The notes: generated by a model from the letters alone, not told the origin. 64,000 nt of DNA from Desulfocurvibacter africanus subsp. africanus DSM 2603 (GCF_000422545.1 NZ_AULZ01000002.1:62001-126000); one strand, 5' to 3'. Numbered from the stretch's first letter, positions 15,619-24,973 are shown. Program-made: numbers and translations.

Positions 15619-17376
15619 ATGGGCATATTCGACAGCTTGAAGCCTTCCTTCTGGGACAAAAAGCCCGGCAAGGGCCTGGGGGAAAACCTCTTCAACTATC
15701 GGCGCATGTGGCAGCTGGCCATGCTCATCACCAGTGTGGTTACCTTGGGTCCGCTGCTGACCCTGGCCGTCATCGACTACAGGTTGTCCGAGAAAGCGTC
15801 CGAGTCCGAGACCATGCTGCGCGTGACCAGACTCGTTTCCAACACCAAGCGCGTGGTGTCCGCGTTCCTGGAAGAACGCGAGGCCGCCGTGTGGTTCGTG
15901 ACCAGGGACAACACCTACGAGGAGCTTGCCGATCCTGCCCGGCTGGACCAAATCCTTGATTCGCTCAAGGTGTCCTTCGGCGGCTTCGTGGATCTGGGCG
16001 TGCTTGATGCCAGCGGCAAGCAGGTGGCCTACGTGGGACCGCATGCCTTGGTCGGGCGCGACTACTCGCAGCAGACTTCGTTCAAGGAGGTTCTGAGCAA
16101 GGGCAGGTATGTGAGCGACGTGTTTCGCGGCTTCCGCGACGACCCGCACCTCGTTGTAACCGTGCGCCGCGACCTGCCGGACGGAGGCTTTTTCGTGCTG
16201 CGCGCTACCCTGGACACGGCCCGCTTCATGAGCCTAACCACGGGCCTGGAGTTGGCCGCACACGGCGAGGCCTTCCTCATCAATCGAGAAGGCGTGCTGC
16301 AGACTCCGTCGACGCTTTATGGCGCCGTGCTCACCAAGGCGCCATTCGAGGTGCCGCAGTACCAGGAGCACACGACCGTGATCCCGGGCGAGGCCGTCGG
16401 CGCGCCGGACATGGTGGTCGGCTACGCCTATATTCCGGATTCGCCGTTCATCCTGGTCATCAGCAAGTCCCGTTCGGAACTCATGAGCGCTTGGTACGAG
16501 ACCCGTCTGGATATGTTGGGCTTCCTGGTGGGCAGCATCTGGGTAATGCTGCTGACGATCCTGGGCGTGTCCACCTACCTCGTCAGCAAGATTCACGAAG
16601 CCGACCGCAAGCGCGTCGCGGCCCTGCATCATGTCGAGCATGCTGACAAGATGGCCTCAATCGGACGCCTGGCCGCCGGAGTGGCTCACGAAATCAACAA
16701 CCCGCTGGCCATCATCAATGAGAAGGCCGGGCTCATTAAGGATTTGTTCACCTATCGCCAGGAGTACCAGTCCGACCCGAGGCTCATGAAGCACATGGAT
16801 TCGATCATCGCCTCGGTGCAGCGTTGCGGAACCATAACCAAGCGGCTGCTCTCCTTTGCCCGGCACCTGGACGTGTGCTTGCAGCCGGTAGGCGTGCGCA
16901 AGGTCGTGGAGGAGGTCTTGGGCTTCCTGCACAAGGAGGCGGAATACCGCTCCATTGAGGTTAAGCTTCAGGGCGGAGAGAACTTGCCGGACGTCGTGAG
17001 CGATCGTGGCCAACTGCAGCAAATCTTCCTCAACCTCATAAACAACGCCTTCCAGGCCATGAGCGATGGCGGCCATCTGGCTATCGCCATTAGCCCGGAA
17101 CCGAATGGCGGGCTTTCCGTGGCCGTGTCCGACGACGGATGCGGCATCTCGGAAACGGACCAGAAACGTATTTTCGAACCGTTCTACACCACCAAGGCGA
17201 GCAAGGGCGGAACCGGCCTGGGCTTGTCCATCACCTATAGCCTCGTGCAGGAGCTTGGTGGTCGTGTGGACTTGGTGAGCGAGGTCGGCCATGGCACGAC
17301 CTTCACCGTGCGGCTCCCAGCCGAGGCGCCGCCAAAACAAAAGGGGGAATGCGATGCGGGTTCTGCTCGTGGATGA
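15619..17376 (+). CDS. Membrane sensor histidine kinase with extracytoplasmic Cache-like sensor
   Basis: 585 residues; ATG 15619 with GAGGGGAAC upstream. Layout: cytoplasmic start, membrane helix (about 32-52), periplasmic sensor (about 60-295, a double-Cache-like arrangement with F-G-G-F-V-D-L-G-V-L-D and P-D-G-G-F-F-V-L-R), second membrane helix (about 300-322), then HisKA with V-A-H-E-I-N-N-P-L (phospho-acceptor His 357), N box N-L-I-N-N-A-F-Q, G1 D-D-G-C-G-I, F box and G2 G-G-T-G-L-G-L-S (near 531). It phosphorylates a receiver in response to a small extracellular ligand. The gene overlaps the following receiver gene by 23 nt. Confidence 0.92.
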   Translation: MGIFDSLKPSFWDKKPGKGLGENLFNYRRMWQLAMLITSVVTLGPLLTLAVIDYRLSEKASESETMLRVTRLVSNTKRVVSAFLEEREAAVWFVTRDNTYEELADPARLDQILDSLKVSFGGFVDLGVLDASGKQVAYVGPHALVGRDYSQQTSFKEVLSKGRYVSDVFRGFRDDPHLVVTVRRDLPDGGFFVLRATLDTARFMSLTTGLELAAHGEAFLINREGVLQTPSTLYGAVLTKAPFEVPQYQEHTTVIPGEAVGAPDMVVGYAYIPDSPFILVISKSRSELMSAWYETRLDMLGFLVGSIWVMLLTILGVSTYLVSKIHEADRKRVAALHHVEHADKMASIGRLAAGVAHEINNPLAIINEKAGLIKDLFTYRQEYQSDPRLMKHMDSIIASVQRCGTITKRLLSFARHLDVCLQPVGVRKVVEEVLGFLHKEAEYRSIEVKLQGGENLPDVVSDRGQLQQIFLNLINNAFQAMSDGGHLAIAISPEPNGGLSVAVSDDGCGISETDQKRIFEPFYTTKASKGGTGLGLSITYSLVQELGGRVDLVSEVGHGTTFTVRLPAEAPPKQKGECDAGSARG

Positions 17377-17710
17377 TGAGGAAGAATTGGTTTCGGCCCT
17401 GGCCGAGCGGCTTTCTTTTCGCGGCATAGAGGCCACATGGGCCACCAGCGGGCAAAAGGCTCTTGAACTGGCAAGCAAGGTTTGCTTCGAACTGGCGGTG
17501 TTGGACGTTAAGATGCCCGGCATGGGCGGCATTGAGCTCAAGCGTAAACTTGTGGAAATCTGCCCGGGCATCAAAATCCTCTTCCTTACGGGCCATGGTT
17601 CCGAGGATGATTTCCGGCGCGGCTCGGCCGAGTCCGGCCGGGAGTTCTATCTGGTCAAGCCCGTGGCCATCGAGGACCTCATCAAGAAGATGCAGGAGGC
17701 TGCCAAATGA
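17354..17710 (+). CDS. Single-domain response regulator (CheY-like)
   Basis: 118 residues, receiver domain only: D7-D8-E acid pocket, phospho-acceptor D51 in V-L-D-V-K-M-P-G, switch T79 in F-L-T-G-H, and K102 in Y-L-V-K-P. Start ATG 17354, inside the end of the kinase gene, which implies coupled translation. No output domain, so it probably relays phosphate to another protein or acts by binding. The second kinase gene starts within its stop codon. Confidence 0.9.
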   Translation: MRVLLVDDEEELVSALAERLSFRGIEATWATSGQKALELASKVCFELAVLDVKMPGMGGIELKRKLVEICPGIKILFLTGHGSEDDFRRGSAESGREFYLVKPVAIEDLIKKMQEAAK

Positions 17711-18390
17711 TGACGACCGACACGCAACCCGCCGACTGGAAACGTCTCGGGCTGGACGGTCTGGCGTTCTTCGGCCGCATCAGCGCCTCCATCTCCCACG
17801 AACTCAAGAACTTCCTGGCTATCTTCAACGAGCAGGCAGGCATCCTGGAAGACATGGCTCTGTTTGCCGAGAAGGGTGGTGAGCTGCGCATCGAGCGTCT
17901 CAAGACCCTGGCCGGCAACATGCAGGCTCAGGTCAAGCGGGCCGATGTCGTGTTGGGACACATGAACGCCTTCGCTCACAGCGTGGACACTCCAGAGGCG
18001 GATGTGGACGCAGCCGGCGTCGCCGCACTCGTGCTGGCCCTGAGCAGACGCCTTGCCGCCTGCAAAGGGGTTGCTTTGACCATCTCCGAACCTGGCGTTT
18101 CGCTGCCGGTCAGAACCAGCCCGTTCTTCCTGCAGAATCTTCTGTTCCTGCTCCTGTGGCGCGCCGTGGAAGGCGCCGACGCGAGCAGGTCCGTGCGCGT
18201 GTCCGTGGCCCCGGGGCAGTCCGCAGTGCTAGTGCGCTTCGGAGGCATGACACGAGCGGCCGTATCCGCTCCCGCGGATGACAGGGAAACCGGTCTGCTG
18301 GCCATGCTTGGGGCCGAACTACGACGCGATCCCGATGGTGCGTTAATCCTGGTCCTGCCGGAACAACCGGTTGCCTCGGCCTGGTGCTGA
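17707..18390 (+). CDS. Degenerate histidine-kinase-like protein (DHp domain, no ATP-binding motifs)
   Basis: 227 residues, starting at ATG 17707 overlapping the receiver stop (ATGATGA). The first half is a dimerisation/histidine segment with I-S-H31-E-L-K-N-F-L-A-I-F-N-E, very like the upstream kinase H box. The second half keeps a rough GHKL-like length but lacks the N, G1 and G2 motifs, so it probably cannot bind ATP. Such proteins can act as phosphotransfer (Hpt/Spo0B-like) or phosphatase partners. Given its position between two receivers, phosphotransfer from the first receiver to the second is a reasonable idea, not shown. Confidence 0.78.
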   Translation: MMTTDTQPADWKRLGLDGLAFFGRISASISHELKNFLAIFNEQAGILEDMALFAEKGGELRIERLKTLAGNMQAQVKRADVVLGHMNAFAHSVDTPEADVDAAGVAALVLALSRRLAACKGVALTISEPGVSLPVRTSPFFLQNLLFLLLWRAVEGADASRSVRVSVAPGQSAVLVRFGGMTRAAVSAPADDRETGLLAMLGAELRRDPDGALILVLPEQPVASAWC

Positions 18391-18453
18391 ACCAATGCGC
18401 GGCTTGGCGCACATGAATCGCCTACCTTTGGTCAAGAGAGTATTGGAGCTGCC

Positions 18454-18847
18454 ATGGCCGAGAAAGTTTTGCTCGTGGACGATGAACAGGATTTCCTGGA
18501 AGCCTTGTCCGAGCATGCGCCTGCGAGGAATGGAGGTCAGCGTGGCGACATCCGGCGAGGAAGCCTTGGGCAAGGTTGAGAACGACACCTACGACGCCAT
18601 CGTGTTGGACCTCATGCTACCCGGCATGGATGGTTTCGAGGCGCTCAAGATCATAAAGGCGCGCCGGCCGGAGACGCAGGTCATCCTGCTTACAGGCCGG
18701 GCCACCGTGGAGATGAGCGCCGAGGCCATGAAGCTTGGGGCCATGGACTTCATGGAAAAGCCTGCGGACATCGGGCAGTTGATCGTGAAGATAAAGAAAG
18801 CCCAGGTCCGCAAGATGATCCTCGTGGAGCGCAAGTCCGAGGAGTAG
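18454..18847 (+). pseudogene. Response regulator receiver gene with a frameshift near 18514
   Basis: ATG 18454 follows GGAG and begins M-A-E-K-V-L-L-V-D-D-E-Q-D-F-L-E-A-L-S-E. After GAG 18511-18513 the receiver sequence continues one base later, at ATG 18515 (M-R-L-R-G-M-E-V-S-V-A-T-S-G-E-E). The paralogue at 17354 has A-E-R-L-S-F-R-G here, so a codon like CGC has lost two bases. The rest is an intact receiver: V-L-D-L-M-L-P-G-M-D-G-F (acceptor Asp), L-L-T-G-R, and M-E-K-P. Either a recent frameshift mutation, a sequencing error, or translation by shifting. In the last two cases the product would be about 130 residues. Confidence 0.75.
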
Positions 18848-18955
18848 GTCCTCCGCAGTATCCAATTCAAGGCCTGGCGGCTGACGTTGTATTGCCGCAT
18901 ACATGTCGCACTGCACGCACTTTGCCCGCGGCGCGCAATTTTCGCACAGATATTT

Positions 18956-18985
18956 CAAGGAGCCCGGATCGTTCCGGGCCCCTTG
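18956..18985 (+). terminator. Hairpin after the frameshifted receiver gene
   Basis: CAAGGaGCCCGGA (18956-18968) pairs with TCCGGGCcCCTTG (18973-18985), 12 bp with one mismatch and a 4-nt loop. The following bases are only weakly T-rich. Confidence 0.5.
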
Positions 18986-19098
18986 CCGTTTGCAGCGACG
19001 GTTTGAAAAGCCTCGACATTGTTGGCTTCTAAGCGTGTCCGGCCTTGAGTTGTTCGTGGAGGAACGACTTTTGTATTTCACCCGGCATGAGAGGCTTC

Positions 19099-20073
19099 AT
19101 GCTGCATGCCGCCAAGATTATCGCGCTCTGCGCAGCTCTCCTGCTGCTTCCAGCACTGGGATGCTCGCGCATGGAGCGCGCCTACTACCTGGAGACCGGC
19201 AGGTACGCCCAAGGCATCGTGGCGCTGTCCAAGGAATACGCCCAGGATCCCTGGAACCCGGAGCTGAACTATTATCTCGGACGTTTCCACTTGGCCTTGG
19301 GCAGCGGCGAGAAGGCCACGGGCTATCTCAAGCGCGCCACCATCCTGGCCACGGAAGACGCCGAGTACCACTACTGGCTGGGCGTGGCCTACCATGCCGT
19401 GGGTGAATCCTCGGCAGAGGAGCGGGCCCTGGAGCGCAGCCTGGCCATCGACCCTGAGCATGTACCGGCTCGCCTGGCCTTGGCCAATATTTTCCTGAAT
19501 CAAGGCAAGGCCGCCAAGGCTCTTACCCACTATGACCTGGCCTTGGCCGTGGAGCATGGCAATCTCGACGTGCTTTGGGGCCGCGCCCAGGCGCTGGGCA
19601 AGCTGGGGCGCCGCACCGAGCGTCTGGAGGTACTTCACGACTACCTGAGCGCCGGCGCGGATGCGCCCATGGCGGCCCAGGCCGTGGAGGAACTCAACCT
19701 GGTTGGTGACTATTCCTGGCGCATCCATACCGTGGGCCGCTACCGCCTGGCCTTGCCTGCAGTGGATTTCGCCCCGGGCACCGACAGCGCCACGGTGCGC
19801 GGCCAGGAGGCTCTGGCCAGCGTAGCCAAGGCGCTCCGCGACGATCCGCAACTGAACATCCATGTGGTGGCTTTTGTGGCGGGCGACCAGGAGCTGGCGC
19901 GCCGGCGCGCTCAAGCAGTAGCCGCGGCCCTGCGCGAGGAGACTTCGCTCATTGACCGCGCGCGCTTGTCGCTGAGTTGGCTCGGCTCGTCGCAGCAACT
20001 GCGCCTGGGCGATACGACGCGAGAACTGGATGAATCCATCCTATTCATAACCGACGCAAAGAAAGGAGCATGA
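19099..20073 (+). CDS. TPR lipoprotein with OmpA-like C-terminal region
   Basis: 324 residues. I start at ATG 19099, with GAGAGG upstream; an in-frame ATG four codons earlier (19087) has no ribosome site. Signal peptide with lipobox L-P-A-L-G-C, so a lipoprotein. The body holds about four tetratricopeptide repeats (residues about 35-200, e.g. P-E-L-N-Y-Y-L-G-R-F-H-L-A-L-G). The last 90 residues resemble a weak OmpA-type peptidoglycan-binding domain: an initial V-R-G-Q-E-A-L-A-S-V-A-K-A-L, then A-R-R-R-A-Q-A-V-A-A-A-L. Such proteins are found in Tad/Flp pilus and envelope assembly loci (TadD-like). It overlaps the start region of the glycine-rich gene. Confidence 0.82.
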   Translation: MLHAAKIIALCAALLLLPALGCSRMERAYYLETGRYAQGIVALSKEYAQDPWNPELNYYLGRFHLALGSGEKATGYLKRATILATEDAEYHYWLGVAYHAVGESSAEERALERSLAIDPEHVPARLALANIFLNQGKAAKALTHYDLALAVEHGNLDVLWGRAQALGKLGRRTERLEVLHDYLSAGADAPMAAQAVEELNLVGDYSWRIHTVGRYRLALPAVDFAPGTDSATVRGQEALASVAKALRDDPQLNIHVVAFVAGDQELARRRAQAVAAALREETSLIDRARLSLSWLGSSQQLRLGDTTRELDESILFITDAKKGA

Positions 20074-20075
20074 GC

Positions 20076-20813
20076 ATGAAAAGCATCATCAAACGCATCG
20101 CGTTGTTGGCGGGCAGTGTAACCTGTGCTGCGACTTTGTGCCTGGGCGGACAGGCTTTTGCCCAGGATTCGTCGTTGCCCGACCAGGAGCAGGTTGCAGA
20201 GGCCGAGCAGCAGGCCGATCAGGAAATGACCGCCAGCCAGCAGCAGATTCGCAGCGCGCTGCAGCAGTTCCAGGCCGCCGAGGTCCAGCTGAACCGGGTT
20301 CGCGCAAAGGGTGACGAACAGCAGCTCGAGCAAGCCCAGGCAGCCTACGATAAAGCCGTGGCGGACGCGAATACCGCCATCAACCGGGAGGGCGTAGACG
20401 TGGGCGCCATGCGCACCAGCGGCATGGGCTGGGGAGAGATCGCCCATACCGCCGGTCTGCATCCTGCGGCGTTGGCCTTCGGCAAGGCCAAGAAGCAAGC
20501 TTCGGCCCCGGAAGAGACCCAGGTCAAGGCTGATAAGGCTCATGGCAAGATGAAGCAGTCCAAGGAAAAGGCGTCTAAGACGGAGCGCGTTTCCGCGAAT
20601 AAAGCCAAGGACAAGTCGACCGTGAGTGCTGACAAGTTCGGGTCCAAGAAGCAGAGTCGTGCCGCCCTGTCCGGCGATAACGGCCTTAGCAGCGGCGGAA
20701 ATATGGGCGGCAAGAGCGGCAACGGTAACGGCGGTGGCAAGGGCAATGGCGGTGGTAAGGGCGGAGGCAATGGTGGTGGTAATGGCAACGGCGGCGGCAA
20801 GGGCCGCGGCTAA
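20076..20813 (+). CDS. Exported coiled-coil protein with glycine-rich tail
   Basis: 245 residues. ATG 20076 is 7 nt after AGGAG; the ATG at 20070 is too close to it. Signal peptide with cleavage after A-F-A (near 29). Then a Gln/Glu/Ala-rich coiled coil (about 35-105), a short motif region (G-M-G-W-G-E-I-A-H-T-A-G-L-H-P), a Lys-rich stretch (about 135-200) and a tail of G-G-N/G-G-K repeats ending G-K-G-R-G. The middle G-W-G-E-I-A type sequence is seen in small proteins of unknown role that accompany glycine-rich tails. Probably periplasmic or surface exposed, binding acidic polymers through its basic tail (inference). Co-transcribed with the TPR lipoprotein. Confidence 0.82.
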   Translation: MKSIIKRIALLAGSVTCAATLCLGGQAFAQDSSLPDQEQVAEAEQQADQEMTASQQQIRSALQQFQAAEVQLNRVRAKGDEQQLEQAQAAYDKAVADANTAINREGVDVGAMRTSGMGWGEIAHTAGLHPAALAFGKAKKQASAPEETQVKADKAHGKMKQSKEKASKTERVSANKAKDKSTVSADKFGSKKQSRAALSGDNGLSSGGNMGGKSGNGNGGGKGNGGGKGGGNGGGNGNGGGKGRG

Positions 20814-20964
20814 GCCTGCTTGCTCAAGAGGGGATGCGTTGCTTTCCCCAGGCTTAATCTCGCCAAGTGCGGACACGCCAACTGATCATGCGCCGACTAC
20901 GATAGGCGTCTCGGGCTCTGTCCAACCCGAATCCTGTTCAGGATTCGTTCACATAATCTGAACG

Positions 20965-21000
20965 TGAAATGCCCGCATACGTGCGGGCATTTCATGTTTT
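20965..21000 (+). terminator. Terminator between the glycine-rich and PfpI genes
   Basis: TGAAATGCCCGCA (20965-20977) pairs perfectly with TGCGGGCATTTCA (20982-20994) around TACG, followed by TGTTTT. It lies between convergent genes and can act for the plus strand; the A-rich side is weak for the minus. Confidence 0.82.
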
Positions 21001-21022
21001 CCCAGCTTCTTTCGAAAAAACT

Positions 21023-21610
21023 CTACGCTTCGATCTTGGTGCCCAGCACGCCCAGGAACTTGCGCATCCATTCGGGGTGTGCGGGCCAAGCCGCGGCAGT
21101 GACCAGGTTGCCGTCCACGTGGGCGTTGGTGAACGTCGCGTTCGGCTCGATGTACGCGCATCCCACACGCTCCAGGTCCGGCTTCACGGCGGGGTAGCAC
21201 ATGGACGTCTTGCCCTCCAGCGCGCCGGCCGTGACCAGCACTTGCTGGCCGTGGCAGACGGCCGCGATGGGCTTCTTCTTGTCGGCGAAGTGTTTGACGA
21301 TCTGCACGACCTTGGGATCGAGGCGGATGTACTCGGGCGCGCGGCCGCCGGGGATGACCAGGGCGTCGTACTCCTCGGCCTTGACCGCGTCGAAGTCGAA
21401 GTTGAGCATGAAGTTGTGGCCGGGCTTCTCGGAGTACGTCTGGTCGCCCTCGAAGTCGTGCACGGCCGTGCGCACGGTCTGGCCAGCCTTCTTGCCGGGG
21501 CACACGGCGTGAACGGTGTGGCCGACCATGAGCAGCATCTGGAACGGCACCATGACCTCGTAGTCTTCGACATAGTCACCGATGAGCATGAGAATCTTCT
21601 TGGCAGCCAT
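21023..21610 (-). CDS. DJ-1/PfpI family protein
   Basis: 195 residues, ATG 21610 with AAGGAGA upstream. Flavodoxin-like DJ-1/PfpI fold: G-D-Y-V-E-D-Y-E (acidic active-site residue near 15-18), I-P-G-G-R-A-P-E-Y, and the nucleophile elbow A-A-V-C119-H120-G-Q-Q-V-L. Members are stress-linked proteases, glyoxalases or deglycases; the exact activity cannot be read from sequence. No signal peptide. Single-gene unit. Confidence 0.92.
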   Translation of the reverse strand: MAAKKILMLIGDYVEDYEVMVPFQMLLMVGHTVHAVCPGKKAGQTVRTAVHDFEGDQTYSEKPGHNFMLNFDFDAVKAEEYDALVIPGGRAPEYIRLDPKVVQIVKHFADKKKPIAAVCHGQQVLVTAGALEGKTSMCYPAVKPDLERVGCAYIEPNATFTNAHVDGNLVTAAAWPAHPEWMRKFLGVLGTKIEA

Positions 21611-21714
21611 AGATGTCTCCTTGTGATCTTGGTGAATGTGGCCTGGCGCAGACCTTGCGGGCACGCCATGAATAGTACGGTGAGTATATGTCGTGGCAAG
21701 GCTTAGGGCAATCT

Positions 21715-21841
21715 AGAGCTGGTTGCTTTTTAGACGCTCGCTCCGGCGTTGACGGCGCAAGTGAATTGCGCCTGCGCCGAAGCTAGCGGCAAGCCATGCC
21801 GACGCATGGCTTGCAGAGCATTTTCAAAAGCAGAATGCTCT
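21715..21841. repeat. MITE-like dispersed repeat, copy 1
   Basis: 127 bp. The ends AGAGC... and ...ATGCTCT are inverted repeats (AGAGCtggTTGCTTTT against AGAGCATTcTGCTTTT on the other strand), flanked by TA. Inside are hairpins GGCGCAAgtgaATTGCGCC and GCAAGCCATGC...GCATGGCTTGC. Same element at 36709-36834 and 63905-64000. Confidence 0.82.
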
Positions 21842-21940
21842 AAATGCATTATTGTGCGGAGATGTCACGCTGTGGTCGTGAGACGGACTTGGACTCGCAT
21901 TGTGGGAATGTACACCGAACTGAGCGATAAGCCGGGCGAT

Positions 21941-21980
21941 CAAAATAAAGAAGCCGGACAGCGTATGCCGTCCGGCTTCT
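21941..21980 (-). terminator. Rho-independent terminator of alaS
   Basis: On the minus strand AGAAGCCGGAC (21980-21970) pairs with GTCCGGCTTCT (21959-21949), followed by TTATTTTG. It lies 26 bases after the alaS stop. Confidence 0.9.
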
Positions 21981-22005
21981 TGAGAGCGTATTGCCTGGCG
22001 CGGGT

Positions 22006-24645
22006 TTATCCGGCCACGAGTTCCTTGAGCTTCTCGAAGGCCTTGTCGATGCCCTCGGGGTTAGTGCCGCCGGCTTGGGCCATGTCGGGCCTGCCGCCGC
22101 CGGAGCCGCCAACCTCGGCGGCCACGTCCTTGATGAGCCCGCCGGCCGTGAAGCGGCCGTGAAGGTCCTTGGACACGTACAGGATGAGCGCGACCTTGCC
22201 GTCTTCCTGGGGTGCGGCGAGGCAGGCCACGCCGGAGGGCAGCTTGGAGCGGATGTCGTCCATCTGCTCGCGCAGCACCTTGACGTTGGGCACGTCGGCC
22301 TTGACGGCCAGCAGCTTGATTCCGCCGACTTCCTGCACCTCGTCCATGATGTTGCGGCTCTCACCGGACAGGAGCTTGGCCTGCAGCTGGTCCTTGTCCT
22401 TGATGAGGCTTTTGACTTCCTTCTGCATATTCTGCACGCGGCTCACGATCTCACCGGGCCGGGCCTTGAGCATCCCGCCCACCTCGTTCAGTTCGTCGCG
22501 CATGGCCTGGTAGACGGATAGGGCGTTGAGGCCAGTGGCGGCCTCGATGCGTCGCACGCCTGCGGCCACGCCGGACTCGGAGAGAATGACGAACAGACCG
22601 GCCTGGCCCGTGGATGCCAGGTGCGTGCCGCCGCACAGTTCCATGGACACGCCGGGAACCTCGATCACGCAGACCGTCTCGCCGTACTTTTCGCCGAACA
22701 GTGCCGTGGCGCCCTTGGCCAGGGCCTGCTGTTGGCTCAGGTACTCGCGGGACACGGGCAGGGACGCGACTATGGCCCGGTTGACCTCATCCTCCACTGC
22801 GCGCAGTTCCTCGGGCGTGAGGGCCGAGATATGCGTGAAGTCGAAGCGCAGGCGATCCGGCCCAACCAGTGAGCCGGACTGCTTGACGTGGTCGCCCAGG
22901 ACCTTGCGCAGGGCGGCCTGCAGCAGGTGCGTGGTGGTGTGGTTGCGGGCCGTGGCCGCGCGCAGCTCGACGTCCACCCGCAGCATGGCGTCCTGGGCCA
23001 TGAGCAGCTCACCTTCGTTGACGAAGACCTTATGCACCGTGAGATTTTGCGAGGGCTTGAGCGAATCGAGCACGTCGGCGTCGCCGGTCATGGTCGAGAC
23101 CGTGCCGCGGTCGCCGGCCTGGCCGCCGGATTCGCCGTAGAAGGGCGTTGCTGCGAACACGACCCAGCCGCCGTGGCCCTGGGTGAGCCGCGTGGCGGGC
23201 TTGCCATGCTCATCCAGGATGGTCACGACGCGGCTTTCAGCCTCCAGGTCTTGGTAGCCCACGAATTCGCTCGTCAGGCCGGCGGCCAGCAGGTCGTGAA
23301 AGCGGCTGGCGATGTCGGTCTCGCCGCTGCCCTTCCAGGCCTTCTTGGCTCGCACCTTCTGCTCGGTCATGCAGGCTTTATAGCCGGGCTCGTCCACGGA
23401 GAAGCCGCGCTTCTCGGCTATGTCGTTGACGATATCCAGGGGGAAGCCGAACGTGTCGTAGAGCTTGAAGGCGAATTCGCCCGAGATGGCCTTTGCGCCG
23501 GCCTCCTGCAAGCGGGCAAGCTCTTCCTCAAGGATGTCCAGGCCCTTGTCCAGGGTCTGGCCGAAGCGTTCTTCCTCCTCGCGCACCACGCGCACCATGA
23601 AGGAACTGTTGTCGTGCAGCTCGGGATAGGCATCGCCCATGGCCTCGACTACCTTGGCGCAGACCGAGTGCAGGAAAGGGTCGCGCAGGCCGATAAGCCG
23701 GCCGAAGCGGAAGGCGCGGCGGATGAGCCGGCGCAGGACGTAGCCCCGACCTTCGTTGGAGGGCAGGATGCCGTCGGTGATCATGAAGGCCGCGGAGCGC
23801 GAGTGGTCGGCGATGACGCGCAAGGCCGTGTCCGTCTCGTCGTTGGCCTTGTAAGTCACACCGGCCATATTGGCCGTGTGGCCGATGAGCTGCTGGAACA
23901 GGTCCGTGTCGAAGTTGGAGAACACGCCCTGGACCACGGCCGAGATGCGCTCCAGGCCCATGCCTGTGTCGATGGACGGGCGCGGCAGCGGTACGCGGGT
24001 GCCGTTCTCGGTCTGGTCGTACTGCATGAAGACCAGGTTCCAGATCTCCAGGAAACGGTCGCAGTCGCACTTGCCGATGCCGCACTGCAGGCCGCAGCTC
24101 ATGTGCTGACCCTGGTCGATGAGGATTTCGGAGCACGGGCCGCAGGGGCCGGTGTCGCCCATGGACCAGAAGTTGTCCTTTTCGCCGAGCCTGTAGATGC
24201 GCTCCTTGGGCACGCCGGCGACCTTTTGCCAAAGTTCTTCGGCCTCGTCGTCGTCGCGGAACACGGTCACGTAAAGGCGTTCCTTGGGCAGCTTGAGCTC
24301 CTCGGTCAGGAACTCCCAGGCGAAGCGGATGGCGTCGGCCTTGAAGTAGTCGCCGAAGGAGAAGTTGCCGAGCATCTCGAAGAACGTGTGGTGGCGCGCG
24401 GTGCGGCCCACGTTCTCCAGGTCGTTGTGCTTGCCGCCCACGCGCAGGCACTTCTGGGCCGTGGTCGCGCGGTTGTAGGGCCGCCGCTCCTGACCCAGGA
24501 AGACCTTCTTGAACTGGACCATGCCCGCGTTGGTGAACAATAGGCTCGGGTCGTCCTTGGGCACCAGGCCCGAGGAGGACACGATCTCGTGTCCCTGGCG
24601 CTTGTAATAGTCGAGGAACTTCTGGCGAATCTCGCTGGCCTTCAT
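22006..24645 (-). CDS. alaS: Alanyl-tRNA synthetase
   Basis: 879 residues, full length. It charges tRNA-Ala in two ATP-dependent steps. The class II catalytic core occupies the N-terminus ([14 protein letters not shown], and R-R-L-I-R-R-A near 300). The editing domain has [10 protein letters not shown] and the zinc-type [10 protein letters not shown]. The C-terminal C-Ala domain has [15 protein letters not shown]. Start ATG 24645 with AAGGAGCACAG. A long hairpin lies in its leader. Confidence 0.98.
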   Translation of the reverse strand: MKASEIRQKFLDYYKRQGHEIVSSSGLVPKDDPSLLFTNAGMVQFKKVFLGQERRPYNRATTAQKCLRVGGKHNDLENVGRTARHHTFFEMLGNFSFGDYFKADAIRFAWEFLTEELKLPKERLYVTVFRDDDEAEELWQKVAGVPKERIYRLGEKDNFWSMGDTGPCGPCSEILIDQGQHMSCGLQCGIGKCDCDRFLEIWNLVFMQYDQTENGTRVPLPRPSIDTGMGLERISAVVQGVFSNFDTDLFQQLIGHTANMAGVTYKANDETDTALRVIADHSRSAAFMITDGILPSNEGRGYVLRRLIRRAFRFGRLIGLRDPFLHSVCAKVVEAMGDAYPELHDNSSFMVRVVREEEERFGQTLDKGLDILEEELARLQEAGAKAISGEFAFKLYDTFGFPLDIVNDIAEKRGFSVDEPGYKACMTEQKVRAKKAWKGSGETDIASRFHDLLAAGLTSEFVGYQDLEAESRVVTILDEHGKPATRLTQGHGGWVVFAATPFYGESGGQAGDRGTVSTMTGDADVLDSLKPSQNLTVHKVFVNEGELLMAQDAMLRVDVELRAATARNHTTTHLLQAALRKVLGDHVKQSGSLVGPDRLRFDFTHISALTPEELRAVEDEVNRAIVASLPVSREYLSQQQALAKGATALFGEKYGETVCVIEVPGVSMELCGGTHLASTGQAGLFVILSESGVAAGVRRIEAATGLNALSVYQAMRDELNEVGGMLKARPGEIVSRVQNMQKEVKSLIKDKDQLQAKLLSGESRNIMDEVQEVGGIKLLAVKADVPNVKVLREQMDDIRSKLPSGVACLAAPQEDGKVALILYVSKDLHGRFTAGGLIKDVAAEVGGSGGGRPDMAQAGGTNPEGIDKAFEKLKELVAG

Positions 24646-24973
24646 GTGCTGTGCTCCTTGGGAAGAATCGCGGGACCAAGTCCCTACGCCGTGCGGCCGC
24701 TCGCTTGGATTGGCCGCCCGATCATGCGGCGTAATCGGGCCTGTACGCGATTATCGCGTACAGGCCCGGTTCCGCCGCAAAGGGGATATTAGATTACAAA
24801 TTCAAGAAAATCTCAAGAAGGGGAAAATGAGTAGTTCTGGCTCAGTAAAGACTAGTTCTATGCGTGCCAGGGCCTCTAATTTTCAAAAAGCTAGAAATTA
24901 AAACGTGAGGCTGCCGCGAAGGACTTTTCAAGCTAGCCATCGGCGCCTGGTTAAGATGATCTAATCAAGTCGG
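24646..24973. other. Intergenic region between FkbM gene and alaS
   Basis: 328 bp with no gene. GC-rich near alaS (with the long hairpin) and AT-rich near the FkbM gene, marking a composition border. Confidence 0.6.
24725..24779. other. Long hairpin in the alaS leader
   Basis: CGGGCCTGTACGCGAT (24736-24751) and ATCGCGTACAGGCCCG (24753-24768) are exact inverse complements. Outside a 4x4 internal loop, TGCGGCG (24725-24731) pairs with CGCCGCA (24773-24779). No T-run follows on either strand. It lies 80-135 nt before alaS and after the FkbM gene. It could be a leader structure, an inefficient terminator or a protein site. Confidence 0.6.

Noticed and set aside
22888-24543. 551-codon plus-strand frame opposite alaS
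   Set aside because: Shadow of alaS; no ribosome site, no family-like sequence.
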